This document shows, piece by piece, positions 30,554-39,733 of a stretch of DNA of 40,663 nt. Both the position numbers and the translations under genes were made by a program. Positions within the stretch are counted from its first letter, which is position 1; the number at the start of each line of letters is the position of its first letter. The stretch comes from an uncultured Clostridium sp. (GTDB lineage Bacteria > Bacillota > Clostridia > Lachnospirales > Lachnospiraceae), in the NCBI GenBank assembly GCA_946553025.1, contig CAMNRM010000048.1, positions 1-40,663 on the forward strand. Reading direction: 5' to 3'. Under the pieces are notes generated by a model that ran no database searches, was not told where the DNA came from, and was given only the letters and a program-made list of their open reading frames with translations.

Positions 30554-31630
30554 TTAGTTTTGCTCCTCTAACCGGCTTAAACGCTTTGCCTGATCGGCAG
30601 TAATTAACCCGTCCAGAAGTTCCTGGATATCCCCGTTCATAATGGAATCAATTTTATATAAAGTAAGCTTAATCCGATGATCCGTCACACGTCCCTGGGG
30701 GAAATTATAGGTGCGGATCTTTTCCGAACGATCGCCCGTGCCAATCTGGCTGCGGCGCTCGTCGGCCTCTGCATTCTGCCGCTTTTCCAGTTCCATATCG
30801 TAAAGCTTTGAGCGCAGAAGGCGGAAAGCCTTTTCCTTATTCTGCAGCTGGGATTTCTCGGTCTGGCTGTAGATAACGATTCCCGTGGGAATATGGGTGA
30901 GGCGCACGGCGGAATCCGTCGTATTTACACACTGGCCGCCGTTTCCCGAAGCCCGCATAACATCAATGCGGATATCCTTATCGTCAATAACCACATCAAA
31001 CTCCTCTGCCTCCGGCATAACCGCCACGGTTGCCGTAGACGTATGAATCCTTCCGCCGGACTCCGTTTCCGGAACGCGCTGTACACGGTGCACGCCGCTT
31101 TCATACTTCATCTTCGAGTATGCACCTTTACCGATAATCATTGCAACCACTTCTTTAAAACCGCCGATCCCGCTCTCATTGACACTGACCAGTTCCACCT
31201 TCCAGCGCTGGCTGTCGGCATAGTTGACATACATCCGGTAAAGTTCGGCGGCAAATAATGCTGCCTCCTCTCCTCCCGCCCCGGCACGGATTTCCAGAAT
31301 AATATTTTTTTCGTCATTCGGGTCTTTGGGCAGAAGTAAAAGCTTCAGTTCATGTTCCAGCTCCTCGATGCGTTTCTTTGCGTCGGAAAGTTCCTCCTTG
31401 GCAAGTTCACGCATTTCCTCGTCATTTTCTTCTTCAAGGATCTGTAAGCTGTCCTCTACGGTCTGTCTGGCGTCCTTATAGGCTTTATAGGTTTCTACCA
31501 GAGGGGTCAGATCCGCCTGCTCCTTCATCAGCCGCTGAAAACGCTTGGGATCGTCCGTCACGCCCGGGCTTGCCAGTTCCTGCATTAACTCTTCAAAATG
31601 AATAAGAATATCATCTAAACGGTCAAACAT
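30554..31630 (-). CDS. prfA: Peptide chain release factor 1
   Basis: 358 residues from [16 protein letters not shown], with TTGGAGGAAATT upstream; an ATG seven codons earlier is rejected. It recognises UAA and UAG stops. The codon-recognition tripeptide region reads [14 protein letters not shown] (PxT type of RF1) and the peptidyl-hydrolysis GGQ lies in [16 protein letters not shown]. The following Gln would be methylated by PrmC, encoded directly upstream, and the two genes are about 25 bp apart. Confidence 0.96.
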   Translation of the reverse strand: MFDRLDDILIHFEELMQELASPGVTDDPKRFQRLMKEQADLTPLVETYKAYKDARQTVEDSLQILEEENDEEMRELAKEELSDAKKRIEELEHELKLLLLPKDPNDEKNIILEIRAGAGGEEAALFAAELYRMYVNYADSQRWKVELVSVNESGIGGFKEVVAMIIGKGAYSKMKYESGVHRVQRVPETESGGRIHTSTATVAVMPEAEEFDVVIDDKDIRIDVMRASGNGGQCVNTTDSAVRLTHIPTGIVIYSQTEKSQLQNKEKAFRLLRSKLYDMELEKRQNAEADERRSQIGTGDRSEKIRTYNFPQGRVTDHRIKLTLYKIDSIMNGDIQELLDGLITADQAKRLSRLEEQN

Positions 31631-31654
31631 AATTTCCTCCAATCTGTGCACAGT

Positions 31655-32587
31655 TTACTTCTTCCAAACCGCCGCTGCCACACGATCCTTTCCGGCGGCG
31701 TCTTTCACGATACGGACATCGGAAAATCCGGCTTCCTCTAAGATTTCTTTCACGGCCTCCCCCTGGTCATAACCGATTTCCAGGTATACCGACGCCCCAT
31801 CCTTCAGGTACGGCCTGCCCTCCGCCGCGATCCTCCGGTAAAACACCAGACCGTCTTCGCTCCCGTCTAATGCCATCCTCGGTTCATAATCACGCACTTC
31901 GGGTTCTAAGCCTTCAATAACATCCGTGGGAATGTAGGGCGGATTGGACACGAAAAGATCGTATCTTGTTTCATGTAATTTCGCGTTTTCCGATACAGCC
32001 GGCACATCATCTTCCTGGAGATCGTTCCTTCCCAATGCGGCAAACAAATCCCCTTCCAGAAACTCCACCTTTTCCTGCATTTCCCCCAATAATAACTGCT
32101 TCTTATTTTTTTCAGCGACTTTTAATGCTTCTTTTGATAAATCTATCGCATGAATTTTTCCATATTTTCCCATAAGCGCCAGACTGAGAGCGATGCAGCC
32201 GGAACCGGTGCAGAGATCAAGCACCGCCTCATTATTTCCCGGATGCTCTTTCAGCACCAGTTCAACTAAGGTTTCCGTATCCTGGCGGGGAATCAGTACA
32301 TGGCGGTTGACGTAAAAGGTAAATCCCATAAACTCCTGTGTCCCTAAGATCTGCTGCAGCGGAATCCGCTTTCCCCGCTGGGCAATCATCCCGCGGTAAC
32401 GGGCAGTCATCTCTTCAATCTCCGGATTTTGGGGAAGCTCCCGGCTTCGGTTCATCAGAAAATGCACCATATCCGTGCGGAATGCTTCTAATAAAAGATA
32501 TTTGGCATCAAGCTCCGGTTCCGGACTCCCCTTGCGCTTTAGCTGCTCCCGGCCATACGTTAAAAGTGTCTGCAATGTCTGTTTCAT
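31655..32587 (-). CDS. prmC: Release factor glutamine N5-methyltransferase
   Basis: 310 residues from MKQTLQTLLTYGREQL; the ATG overlaps the stop of the DUF1385 gene (ATGA), so translation is likely coupled. N-terminal helical domain to about 90, then a SAM-binding Rossmann domain with VLDLCTGSGCIALSLAL and the substrate-glutamine motif SNPPYIP. It methylates the Gln of the GGQ motif in release factors, including PrfA encoded downstream. Confidence 0.95.
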   Translation of the reverse strand: MKQTLQTLLTYGREQLKRKGSPEPELDAKYLLLEAFRTDMVHFLMNRSRELPQNPEIEEMTARYRGMIAQRGKRIPLQQILGTQEFMGFTFYVNRHVLIPRQDTETLVELVLKEHPGNNEAVLDLCTGSGCIALSLALMGKYGKIHAIDLSKEALKVAEKNKKQLLLGEMQEKVEFLEGDLFAALGRNDLQEDDVPAVSENAKLHETRYDLFVSNPPYIPTDVIEGLEPEVRDYEPRMALDGSEDGLVFYRRIAAEGRPYLKDGASVYLEIGYDQGEAVKEILEEAGFSDVRIVKDAAGKDRVAAAVWKK

Positions 32588-33528
32588 CCCTGCTGCCCCT
32601 CGGGAAAATTCTCCGCCAGATACGCTCTCCAATCAAACACCGTTTCCACGGCGCGGATGGCTACCTCAATCATCTTATCGTCGGGTTCTTTCGTAGTTAA
32701 ATTCTGCATCCACAGACCGGGGCGGCTTAAGATATCGACAATCTTAGCGTCGCTCCTTCCGGCAAGGCGCAGAAATTCATAAGATACCCCCGCAATCACC
32801 GGCACCAGCACAATCCGGCTGAGAATCCTAAGCCACAGCGTATCGACCCGGACAACCATAAAAAACAAAATGCTGATCACCATAACAATTAAAAGAAAGC
32901 TTGTACCGCAGCGCTTATGCTGCTTGGAACTTTTGCGCACATTGTCCACGGTAAGTTCCATGCCGTGCTCGATGCAGTTGATGCATTTATGCTCCGCGCC
33001 GTGATACATAAAGGTTCGGCGGATATCTTCCATGCGGGAAACCAGTTTGATATACGTAATAAAAATGGCAATACGGATAATTCCCTCAATCACAGCCATC
33101 ACCGTTTCCGAGGTAATCACCTTCCGGAAAACACCGGCAATCACCAGAGGCAGCACCATAAAAATCCCGATAGCCATAACCACCGAAAAAACCATAACCA
33201 GGCTCATCAGCACGCCTTCCAGCTTTTCCCCAAAAACCTTATCCAGCCACAGTTCAAACTTGCCGGGCTGCACATCCTCATCATCTTCAAAAAAGCTTGC
33301 CGACCAGGTAAGCGTCTTCATGCCCAGAATCATCGAATCGGCAAAGCTGAATACCCCCCGCACAAAAGGAAGGGAAAACAGCTTCACCCGCTCCGTCAGG
33401 CTGACATAGGTTTCCTTTTCTACTTCAATCTCACCGTTTGGCTTGCGGACAGCCGTGGCATATTCATCTTTATTCTTCATCATAATCCCTTCAATAACCG
33501 CCTGCCCGCCAATTCCCGAATACTTCAT
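32584..33528 (-). CDS. DUF1385 family membrane protein (YqhQ-like)
   Basis: 314 residues. The conserved start GGQAVIEGIMMKNKDEYA and the motif FMYHGAEHKCINCIEHG with paired Cys/His are hallmarks of DUF1385. About four to six membrane spans lie in 105-260. The function is not established. The gene is embedded between rpmE and prmC, a conserved order in Clostridia, and overlaps prmC by four bp. GGAGGAAGAAGATG precedes the start. Confidence 0.92.
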   Translation of the reverse strand: MKYSGIGGQAVIEGIMMKNKDEYATAVRKPNGEIEVEKETYVSLTERVKLFSLPFVRGVFSFADSMILGMKTLTWSASFFEDDEDVQPGKFELWLDKVFGEKLEGVLMSLVMVFSVVMAIGIFMVLPLVIAGVFRKVITSETVMAVIEGIIRIAIFITYIKLVSRMEDIRRTFMYHGAEHKCINCIEHGMELTVDNVRKSSKQHKRCGTSFLLIVMVISILFFMVVRVDTLWLRILSRIVLVPVIAGVSYEFLRLAGRSDAKIVDILSRPGLWMQNLTTKEPDDKMIEVAIRAVETVFDWRAYLAENFPEGQQG

Positions 33529-33620
33529 CTTCTTCCTCCTTCAAGGAAAAAAAGCGTCCTCTTCCCTACGCTGCACACGTAAAAGAGCACGCTTTATCTA
33601 CAATCCCTATCCTAATTTCC

Positions 33621-33827
33621 CTAATTTGCATTAATGCCATACTTACGGTTAAACTTATCAATACGTCCGCGGGCTGCAGCGGTCTTCTGCTGTCCGGTAT
33701 AGAATGAATGGCACTTGGAGCAGACTTCTACGTGAATATCGCTCTTTGTCGAACCGGTTACGAACTCATTTCCGCAGTTGCAAACAACTTTTGCCTGATA
33801 GTAAGTTGGATGGATTCCCTCTCTCAT
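33621..33827 (-). CDS. rpmE: 50S ribosomal protein L31 (zinc-type)
   Basis: 68 residues from [20 protein letters not shown], with GCGAGGTGAAAATC in front. CNCGNE and [11 protein letters not shown] provide the four zinc cysteines of the C+ type, so this is the zinc-replete paralogue. An upstream in-frame ATG at 33872 has no ribosome-binding site. It has its own promoter between rho and rpmE. Confidence 0.97.
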   Translation of the reverse strand: MREGIHPTYYQAKVVCNCGNEFVTGSTKSDIHVEVCSKCHSFYTGQQKTAAARGRIDKFNRKYGINAN

Positions 33828-33852
33828 GATTTTCACCTCGCTCTTATTATTT

Positions 33853-33867
33853 GCGGTTTCCGACCGC
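33853..33867 (-). promoter_or_regulatory. Small hairpin in the rpmE leader
   Basis: GCGGTCGGAAACCGC on the minus strand forms a 5-bp GC stem about 15 nt before the ribosome-binding site. It could serve leader-based control by L31, which is a guess. Confidence 0.3.
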
Positions 33868-33899
33868 ATCAATCTCTGTATTTCTACAACAGCCTAACA

Positions 33900-33928
33900 A
33901 GTATACCATAGAGATTTGTAAAATGCAA
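33900..33928 (-). promoter_or_regulatory. rpmE promoter
   Basis: TTGCAT (33928-33923), 17 bp, TATACT (33905-33900) with an extended -10 (TGG before it) on the minus strand. About 65 nt of leader. Confidence 0.7.
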
Positions 33929-33997
33929 CGGTTTTATGGGATAACTTTGTGATAAACTTGCTGATAAACTTGCTTTTGATGAAATTGATGCATTCGT

Positions 33998-36193
33998 TTA
34001 CAGATATCTTCTTCGCCGGATTTCCGCAACCAGTTCCTGATTATTGCGTGTTTTGGCAAATAAATCCATCAGCTTTTCCACGGACTCTTCCGGCTTCATC
34101 GCATTCGTCGCCCTGCGGATAATCTCCATCGCTTCCGATTCCTCACGGCTTAAAAGCAGGTCATCCCTTCGGGTTCCGGACTTTAAAATATCAATCGCAG
34201 GGAAAATCCGGCGCTCGGAAAGCTTCCGATCCAGCACCAGTTCCATATTTCCGGTTCCTTTAAATTCCTCGTAAATCACATCATCCATGCGGCTTCCGGT
34301 ATCAATCAGCGCCGTAGCCAAAATCGTCAGACTTCCGCCCTCGCGCATATTCCGGGCCGCACCGAAAAACCTCTTGGGCATGTGCAGGGCTGCCGGGTCA
34401 AGACCTCCGGAAAGGGTACGTCCGCTGGGCGGCACAACCAGATTATAAGCCCTTGCCAGACGGGTAATGCTGTCCAAAAGAATCGTCACATCCCGCCCGT
34501 GTTCCACCAGTCTTCTTGCCCGCTCAATCACCATCTCCGAAACCCGCTTGTGGCGCTCGGGAAGTTCGTCAAAGGTCGAATAAATCACCTCCACATTGCT
34601 GCCCACAATCGCTTCCTTAATATCGGTAACTTCCTCCGGACGCTCGTCAATCAAAAGAATAATCAGATGCATATCCGGCTGGTTTGCCGTAATCGCCTTG
34701 GCAACCTGCTTTAATAATGTAGTCTTTCCTGCTTTCGGCGGAGAAACAATCATACCTCTCTGGCCTTTTCCGATAGGTGCCATCAAATCCAGCACCCGCA
34801 TAGCCATCGTACTCCTCCCGGAAGTTTCCATATGAATCCGCTCATCAGGGAAAATGGGCGTTAAATCCTCAAAATTCGGCCGTTTCTCCGCAACCCCCGC
34901 GGGATAGCCGTTAATGCTGGTCACATAAAGCAATGCTGCAAACTTTTCCGCTGCCGTCTTCACCCTGCGGTTTCCCCGGATAATATCCCCGGTTTTCATA
35001 TTAAAGCGGCGGATCTGGGACGGTGCCACATAGACATCATTATCCCCGGGAAGGAAATTTTCACATCGAATAAAGCCAAAACCATCCGGCATAACTTCCA
35101 GGATACCATTAGCCTCCATGCCGCTGTCTAAGTCTAAGATTTCTTCCTGATTAATATCCACCGGACGGATATCCTGACCGTGCGCATAATCCTGCCCCCT
35201 GCCGCCCGAATTTGCCGTCCCATCCTGATTGCGGCCATTATCCTGACCGGAACCGCTGTCCTGATTTCTTAAATTATCCTGGCTGCGGGAATTATCCTGA
35301 TTTCTTGTATAGTCCTGACTGCGATTGTCCTGATTGCGGCCATTGTCCTGATTTCTCGAATAATCCTGACTGCGGCCATTGTCCTGATTTCTCGTATAGT
35401 CCTGGCTGCGGGAATTGTCCTGATTTCTTGTATAGTCCTGGCTGCGATTGTCCTGATTGCGGCCATTATCCTGATTTCTTGTATAGTCCTGGCTGCGGCC
35501 ATTGTCCTGGTTTCTTGCATAGTCCTGACTGCGGCCATTATCCTGATTTCTCGAATAATCCTGGCTACGGGAATTGTCCTGGTTTCTTGCATAGTCCTGG
35601 TTACGATTATCCTGGTTTCTTGCGTAGTCCTGGTTACGGCTGTTATCCTGGCCGCGGCCGCGGTTCTGGTAATTATTCTGGTTTTCATAGCGGGTAACTA
35701 CTCTTCTGCCTTTTCCGTCCTGCCGGTTCCGGTTCATGCGTCCCCCGTCGTTTCTGTCCGTATTTCGGTCATTGCGGAAATTCTCTTTTCCGGTTTCTCT
35801 GCGCATCTCTGTCTGCTGTGCTTCCATCCTCTGCCCATCCGTTCTCTGTCGTTCTGCCCTCTGCTGTTCGGGTTTTTCTTCTTCTATATTTTGCGGGAAT
35901 CTTTTTGGCGGCTCTGCGTTTTCCTGCTCCATATTTTTCCGGGACTGATTTTCTTCGTCAGGCTTATCTTCTGCTGCTGTCTGCACAACTTTAGCTTCGT
36001 CGCTCTTTTTTGCAGCTTCCTGACCTGATAAACCTTCCGGCAGTTTTTCGGATGCGTTTTCCTGCTGTTCTGCAATCTGGCACAATAAATCAATCAGTTC
36101 TGCTTTTCGCAGGGTGCTGAAGCCCTTTAATTTCTGGGCTTTTGCCAATTCTTTTAACTCACTTAACGGAAGTGTATTTAATTTTTCACGCAT
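33998..36193 (-). CDS. rho: Transcription termination factor Rho with a long Asn/Gln/Asp/Arg-rich repeat insertion
   Basis: 731 residues against about 420 for E. coli Rho. The order is: Rho_N helix-extended-loop domain (1-45), acidic/Gln-rich linker (46-135), Arg/Asn-rich low-complexity segment (136-340) with a 12-residue repeat such as [12 protein letters not shown] (about 181-325), cold-shock RNA-binding domain (about 360-430, [19 protein letters not shown]), and RecA-type ATPase. Walker A is [10 protein letters not shown] near 486, followed by [12 protein letters not shown] and [14 protein letters not shown]. All motor motifs are intact. The insertion resembles disordered or prion-like segments that drive phase separation in some gut-bacterial and clostridial Rho proteins. 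AAGGAGTAAAT precedes the start. Confidence 0.96.
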   Translation of the reverse strand: MREKLNTLPLSELKELAKAQKLKGFSTLRKAELIDLLCQIAEQQENASEKLPEGLSGQEAAKKSDEAKVVQTAAEDKPDEENQSRKNMEQENAEPPKRFPQNIEEEKPEQQRAERQRTDGQRMEAQQTEMRRETGKENFRNDRNTDRNDGGRMNRNRQDGKGRRVVTRYENQNNYQNRGRGQDNSRNQDYARNQDNRNQDYARNQDNSRSQDYSRNQDNGRSQDYARNQDNGRSQDYTRNQDNGRNQDNRSQDYTRNQDNSRSQDYTRNQDNGRSQDYSRNQDNGRNQDNRSQDYTRNQDNSRSQDNLRNQDSGSGQDNGRNQDGTANSGGRGQDYAHGQDIRPVDINQEEILDLDSGMEANGILEVMPDGFGFIRCENFLPGDNDVYVAPSQIRRFNMKTGDIIRGNRRVKTAAEKFAALLYVTSINGYPAGVAEKRPNFEDLTPIFPDERIHMETSGRSTMAMRVLDLMAPIGKGQRGMIVSPPKAGKTTLLKQVAKAITANQPDMHLIILLIDERPEEVTDIKEAIVGSNVEVIYSTFDELPERHKRVSEMVIERARRLVEHGRDVTILLDSITRLARAYNLVVPPSGRTLSGGLDPAALHMPKRFFGAARNMREGGSLTILATALIDTGSRMDDVIYEEFKGTGNMELVLDRKLSERRIFPAIDILKSGTRRDDLLLSREESEAMEIIRRATNAMKPEESVEKLMDLFAKTRNNQELVAEIRRRRYL
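35219..35653 (-). repeat. Tandem 36-bp coding repeat inside rho
   Basis: About 12 imperfect copies of a unit encoding (R)[10 protein letters not shown](S/T/A), including a perfect or near-perfect longer-period repetition (residues 233-256 versus 269-296). It is likely prone to slippage and length variation between strains. Confidence 0.85.
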
Positions 36194-36343
36194 ATTTACT
36201 CCTTGTCTGTTTAAGCATTTACAGCCTATATGCTGTATCCAATCTCAATTTTAATCGCAATTCAATCTCAAATTCAATTTCTTACACTTTGTCATGGGGA
36301 TTTCTTTCAGATAGAGAATCATTTGGAAAAGTTTGCTGTCTTT

Positions 36344-36373
36344 ATTATACGCCTGCAACCGCGAAAATGTAAA
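36344..36373 (-). promoter_or_regulatory. rho promoter
   Basis: TTTACA (36373-36368), 18 bp, TATAAT (36349-36344) on the minus strand; leader about 145 nt. The rest of the 36194-36544 gap is AT-rich with the divergent esterase promoter. Confidence 0.55.
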
Positions 36374-36471
36374 GGACTTTTTCAATCGAACTTCTATCAA
36401 ATCCTGCTTTTGCCATAATTTTCACGATTTTCCAATAAAAAAAATTAAGAGCACCTCTAAAATAATGCAAT

Positions 36472-36500
36472 TTTACTTTTCTTTTTTGCTGTGCTACACT
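36472..36500 (+). promoter_or_regulatory. Promoter of the secreted hydrolase gene
   Basis: TTTACT (36472-36477), 17 bp, TACACT (36495-36500) with extended -10 TGC; about 40 nt before the AAAGGAGG ribosome-binding site. Confidence 0.55.
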
Positions 36501-36544
36501 GTCCATAGAACATTTTGCATAAAATTTTAAAGGAGGTATCTACG

Positions 36545-38623
36545 ATGACACGTAAAATAACCAAAAAGAGCGCCAAAAAAATAGCGGTTGTGCTGGCTGC
36601 TGCTGCGGCATTCAGTGCAGCTCCTGTTCTGCCCGCATCCTTAACCATCCAGGCCAATGCAGCTATCACCGAAGCCGGAGGCGCTCTTTTAACCATCCCG
36701 GCTACCGGCCCCGAATCCGCCGCGCAGCTTCCCTTCCACAACGCATTAAAAGATGCGAACGGATTTTTCACGGATTATTACCAGGTTGTCTATTCCGGCT
36801 ACTTTGATATCAGCATGAGTTATGACGATGTAGTCAACCGGGATCTTCGGATGTACATCCCCGAAAACTCCCGCTACAGCCAGCCAACCCTGTACCTGAT
36901 GGTTCCCGGCAATACCGACCCTTATCAGTTTATGGAAGACAGCGGATGGAAAACCGTTGCCGACAAAGAAAAAATCACCGTTTACCTCCTTATGCCGCAG
37001 AGAGTAAAAGACGCAGCCGGAAATACCCTGTCCTGGGGAAACTGGGAAGGTGAAAAAGAAGTCATGACCTATATTGCAAAGGCCATAGACACAGCCGGAC
37101 AGCGCCCGGGCATCCAGACGGTATCCTACTGCTTCTACGGTGTGGGCTATGGCGACGCCGCCGACTATATGACCAAATATACGATGCAGAATCCCACAAA
37201 GCTTGCAGGTGCCTTCTCTATCGGCTCTACCGGCCAGGGCGCGGAATTAATTGCCCAGATGCAGCAGAAGCCTTCTGCCGAAGAAGGCGTGATGACCAGC
37301 CAGGTATCTGTACCCTTCGGCCTTGTCACCGAAGCCGTAAATGCACAGACCGACGCATTAGTTGAATATTTTAAAGATGCAAATAAAACCGTGGAAACCG
37401 CTTCCGCCAAAGACGGCTTTATCTACTATGCCCCGGATGAAACTGCCGATACCCGCTATCCCGACAGCGAACCGGTAGCCGGAGTTTACTACCAGGCAGC
37501 CCCGGTTTCGGCCTGCATGAACGAAGCCTATGCCCAGAACCTTTTTGATATCTTTGAAACCGTGCGCCGCTATCCCGGTTATCTGAACACCGAACTGCGT
37601 GCCTATGAAGATGTCTATGACTATGCCAATAACAACTACGAATACTATACTTCAATGAGCGCACTGGGCCGCTGCACCTACGGCGGCGATATCCATACCG
37701 CATGGGACGGCGAATGGTACAACCGCGAATGGTGGCTCTATGTACCGGACAGCGCAAAAGAGCGGATGAACCGTGGAGAAAAGGTAGAAACCTTATTCCT
37801 GTTCATGGGTTCAAACGGCTACGGCGATGAAGTACCGCAGCGTACCGGCTGGGACTCCGTTGCCGATAAAGAAGGCTTTATCATCGTCAGCCCCTCCGGC
37901 CATGTCCGCCATCAGGGCAACTTCGGCAACTTTGACCGCAACGGCGTTGACGTATACCAGTACTGCACCAACTGGCGTCCGGAAAATGCGACGGAAATTA
38001 TTCCTAACGATTTGCTGATGATTGATGATATTTATTTATGGCTGTTTAACACATCACCTTACGCCGGAAACCTGGATATGTCCAGAGTCTATGCTTCCGG
38101 TCAGTCCGCAGGCGGAAAATTTGCCCATGCCGTTGCCAAATACCGCCCGCAGTACTTCGCCGCCTCCGCTCCGTCTTCCTGGGTTGACGCCGGAGAAGAT
38201 GCCGACACCAGCAGCGACGTAGCCATGGTTGTTATGATGGGACAGAAGGACAGCACCATCAAAGGCGCATTAAGCACCGAAGACGCCCAGAAGATGTTTA
38301 CTGCCTATAATGCCCGCTACGGCGGATTAAAAGACAGTGCAGGCCGCAGCGCATGGAGCGATTTCACCTTTATGCAGGAAACCGAAGGCGGAAAGTCTGT
38401 GTGCACGGAAAGCGAAGGAACATTTAATAAATACATCTTAAAAACCGCCGGCGGCGTTCCGATGTTTACCGGGCTTGAAGTCCAGGGATTAAGCCACGCT
38501 ACCGTTCCCACCGAATGTACCTTCGCCTGGGAAACCATGTCTAAGTTCAGCAAAGATCCGGCAACGAAGGCATTGTACTATAACGGAAGCATTGTAGATA
38601 CGCCGGTTAGTTCCGGGAAGTAA
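36545..38623 (+). CDS. Secreted tandem alpha/beta-hydrolase (PHB-depolymerase-like esterase)
   Basis: 692 residues from MTRKITKKSAKKIAVVLA, with AAAGGAGG upstream. The N-terminus is a signal peptide ending near QANA. There are two hydrolase-like halves with matching opening strands (RDLRMYIPENS and REWWLYVPDSA). In the first half the nucleophile elbow reads YGVGYGDAA, with Tyr202 in place of Ser, so it is probably inactive. The second half has ASGQSAGGKFAH (Ser521), MMGQKDST (Asp) and GLSHATVP (His), a complete triad. The second half resembles the depolymerase/feruloyl-esterase (LpqC-like) family, so an extracellular ester of a polysaccharide or polyester may be cut. Substrate unknown. Confidence 0.82.
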   Translation: MTRKITKKSAKKIAVVLAAAAAFSAAPVLPASLTIQANAAITEAGGALLTIPATGPESAAQLPFHNALKDANGFFTDYYQVVYSGYFDISMSYDDVVNRDLRMYIPENSRYSQPTLYLMVPGNTDPYQFMEDSGWKTVADKEKITVYLLMPQRVKDAAGNTLSWGNWEGEKEVMTYIAKAIDTAGQRPGIQTVSYCFYGVGYGDAADYMTKYTMQNPTKLAGAFSIGSTGQGAELIAQMQQKPSAEEGVMTSQVSVPFGLVTEAVNAQTDALVEYFKDANKTVETASAKDGFIYYAPDETADTRYPDSEPVAGVYYQAAPVSACMNEAYAQNLFDIFETVRRYPGYLNTELRAYEDVYDYANNNYEYYTSMSALGRCTYGGDIHTAWDGEWYNREWWLYVPDSAKERMNRGEKVETLFLFMGSNGYGDEVPQRTGWDSVADKEGFIIVSPSGHVRHQGNFGNFDRNGVDVYQYCTNWRPENATEIIPNDLLMIDDIYLWLFNTSPYAGNLDMSRVYASGQSAGGKFAHAVAKYRPQYFAASAPSSWVDAGEDADTSSDVAMVVMMGQKDSTIKGALSTEDAQKMFTAYNARYGGLKDSAGRSAWSDFTFMQETEGGKSVCTESEGTFNKYILKTAGGVPMFTGLEVQGLSHATVPTECTFAWETMSKFSKDPATKALYYNGSIVDTPVSSGK

Positions 38624-38660
38624 ATCGTTTTGAGAAGTAAATAGTTCCGAAAAGTAAATA
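38610..38660 (+). repeat. Three 17-bp tandem repeats spanning the hydrolase stop codon
   Basis: GTTCCGGGAAGTAAATC, GTTTTGAGAAGTAAATA and GTTCCGAAAAGTAAATA are immediately adjacent, and the stop codon (38621-38623) is inside the first copy. Confidence 0.7.
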
Positions 38661-38686
38661 TTAGGGTGAAAACCTGTAAATAACAA

Positions 38687-38721
38687 CCCCCTGCTTTTAG
38701 TGTATATCAGGAAGCAGGGGG
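38687..38721 (+). terminator. Terminator of the secreted hydrolase gene
   Basis: CCCCCTGCTT (38687-38696) and AAGCAGGGGG (38712-38721), a 10-bp perfect stem; followed by a T-poor tail (TGTAAATTTAATT). Confidence 0.65.
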
Positions 38722-38836
38722 TGTAAATTTAATTGACTGTATCCTTATTCTTTTGTCAAATTTCCAAATGCATATTTATACATACATTTCATCAAAACTC
38801 CAAAACACATTATCTCTTAGAACGCATTTTAGATAA

Positions 38837-39103
38837 CTATTCGTCATACTCAACATCCCCTTCCATATCCAGAGAACTATTGAATATTACTGATAGACTT
38901 TTTCCTTTTTTATTTATTTTATCATAAGATTCATCTAAACTTCTTCCTATAAACATTATTTTTCCTTCCGTAGAATAGTTTCCATTATCTCCAATTGTTT
39001 TAGCGTTATCCAAAACAATAAATGTATCATATATATTCGATAATTCTTCCGCCCGCACATCCATACCAACCTTTAAATCTTGAAACTGATATATTTTACT
39101 CAT
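38837..39103 (-). CDS. Hypothetical protein (88 aa)
   Basis: The ORF starts MSKIYQFQDLKVGMDVRAEE, with AAAGGAGAACTAT in front. It is acidic, with several hydrophobic beta-strand-like stretches (YDTFIVLDN, KIMFIGRS) and no membrane span or signal peptide. The pattern LKVGMDVRAEELSNIYDTFIVL could be a small OB-fold or SH3-like barrel, but I do not recognise a family. Base composition is more AT-rich than the core genes, consistent with an accessory region. It is the last of three small minus-strand genes. Confidence 0.6.
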   Translation of the reverse strand: MSKIYQFQDLKVGMDVRAEELSNIYDTFIVLDNAKTIGDNGNYSTEGKIMFIGRSLDESYDKINKKGKSLSVIFNSSLDMEGDVEYDE

Positions 39104-39141
39104 ATAGTTCTCCTTTCTTATAACTTATTTACAGTCATATA

Positions 39142-39209
39142 CTTTTGTCACTGCTTTCCCATCACTGTTTTCCTGTCATTGCTTTTCTGTCACTGTCTTC
39201 CTGTCACAG
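39142..39209. repeat. 14-bp tandem repeat, about five copies
   Basis: Successive units CTTTTGTCACTG, CTTTCCCATCACTG, TTTTCCTGTCATTG, CTTTTCTGTCACTG and TCTTCCTGTCACAG. Intergenic; non-coding in the direction of the flanking genes. Confidence 0.7.
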
Positions 39210-39226
39210 CATCCTTATCGACCGTT

Positions 39227-39394
39227 TCAGCCCGCTGCCTCGCCTTCCATAATGACATGATCCATGAGTTTTACCAATTCCAGAAAACTTCGGAAACTGA
39301 TGGTTTCTTTTTGTTCCAGCCAGCTCACCTGTCCCTGCCAGGTCGTATTTTCCTGACTGATAATATGCACAACGAACGTTTCTTTCCTGTTCAT
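39227..39394 (-). CDS. Small conserved-looking hypothetical protein (55 aa)
   Basis: ATG at 39394 is preceded by an excellent GGAGG. The protein begins MNRKETFVVHIISQENTTWQ and continues with GQVSWLEQKETISFRSFLEL, ending EGEAAG. The pattern (TFVVHI, TWQGQVSWLE, FRSFLELVKLMD) is a compact beta-beta-alpha layout seen in small uncharacterised Lachnospiraceae proteins, as far as I recall. Function unknown. Its neighbour upstream ends 26 bp away, so both are likely co-transcribed. Confidence 0.65.
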   Translation of the reverse strand: MNRKETFVVHIISQENTTWQGQVSWLEQKETISFRSFLELVKLMDHVIMEGEAAG

Positions 39395-39420
39395 TTAATC
39401 CTCCACTCTGTAATCTCCTT

Positions 39421-39690
39421 CTAACACAGACAACACGGCCTGCGATTTAATGCGCTCCTTCCACCCACCTTATCCATAGAAAACATCACCCTTGCCCGGC
39501 CTCCGGATTTCTTCCAGTTCTCTTCCAGCCGGGAAATCACCAGTTTTTCATCTGCCTTTCCTGCACCGGATTTCAGCAAAAAATAAATTAACTGCATCGT
39601 TTTTCCCTGGGGATTAACATCAAAAAGCATTTCATCTCCGGAAAAATATCCAACTTTTTTATTTTTTTCAGGTTTTTTTAAGATTTTCAA
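39421..39690 (-). CDS. Hypothetical protein (89 aa), Cys-rich C-terminus
   Basis: Starts MKILKKPEKNKKVGYFSGDE, with GAAGGA 12 nt upstream. It is basic (many Lys/Arg) and ends in RRPCCLC. The middle (QLIYFLLKSGAGKADEKLVI) may be helical. No family recognised. Together with the 55-aa and 88-aa genes it forms a small minus-strand set facing away from the AbiEi gene. Confidence 0.5.
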   Translation of the reverse strand: MKILKKPEKNKKVGYFSGDEMLFDVNPQGKTMQLIYFLLKSGAGKADEKLVISRLEENWKKSGGRARVMFSMDKVGGRSALNRRPCCLC

Positions 39691-39733
39691 TACTATCCTT
39701 CAAGCAAAATTAGGATAATGTTTCGTTTTATTC

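Noticed and set aside
32917-33582. Plus-strand His/Asn-rich 221-residue ORF opposite DUF1385
   Set aside because: Antisense shadow; His/Asn richness reflects the reversed codons of a membrane protein.
35215-35655. Possible CRISPR array in the region of regular repeats
   Set aside because: Repeats are contiguous, in frame and coding; there are no unique spacers and no cas genes.
35212-35697. Plus-strand 161-residue Cys/Pro/Asp-rich repeat ORF opposite rho
   Set aside because: It is the mirror of the rho repeat; its regular pattern comes from the 36-bp repeat on the coding strand, and it has no ribosome-binding site.
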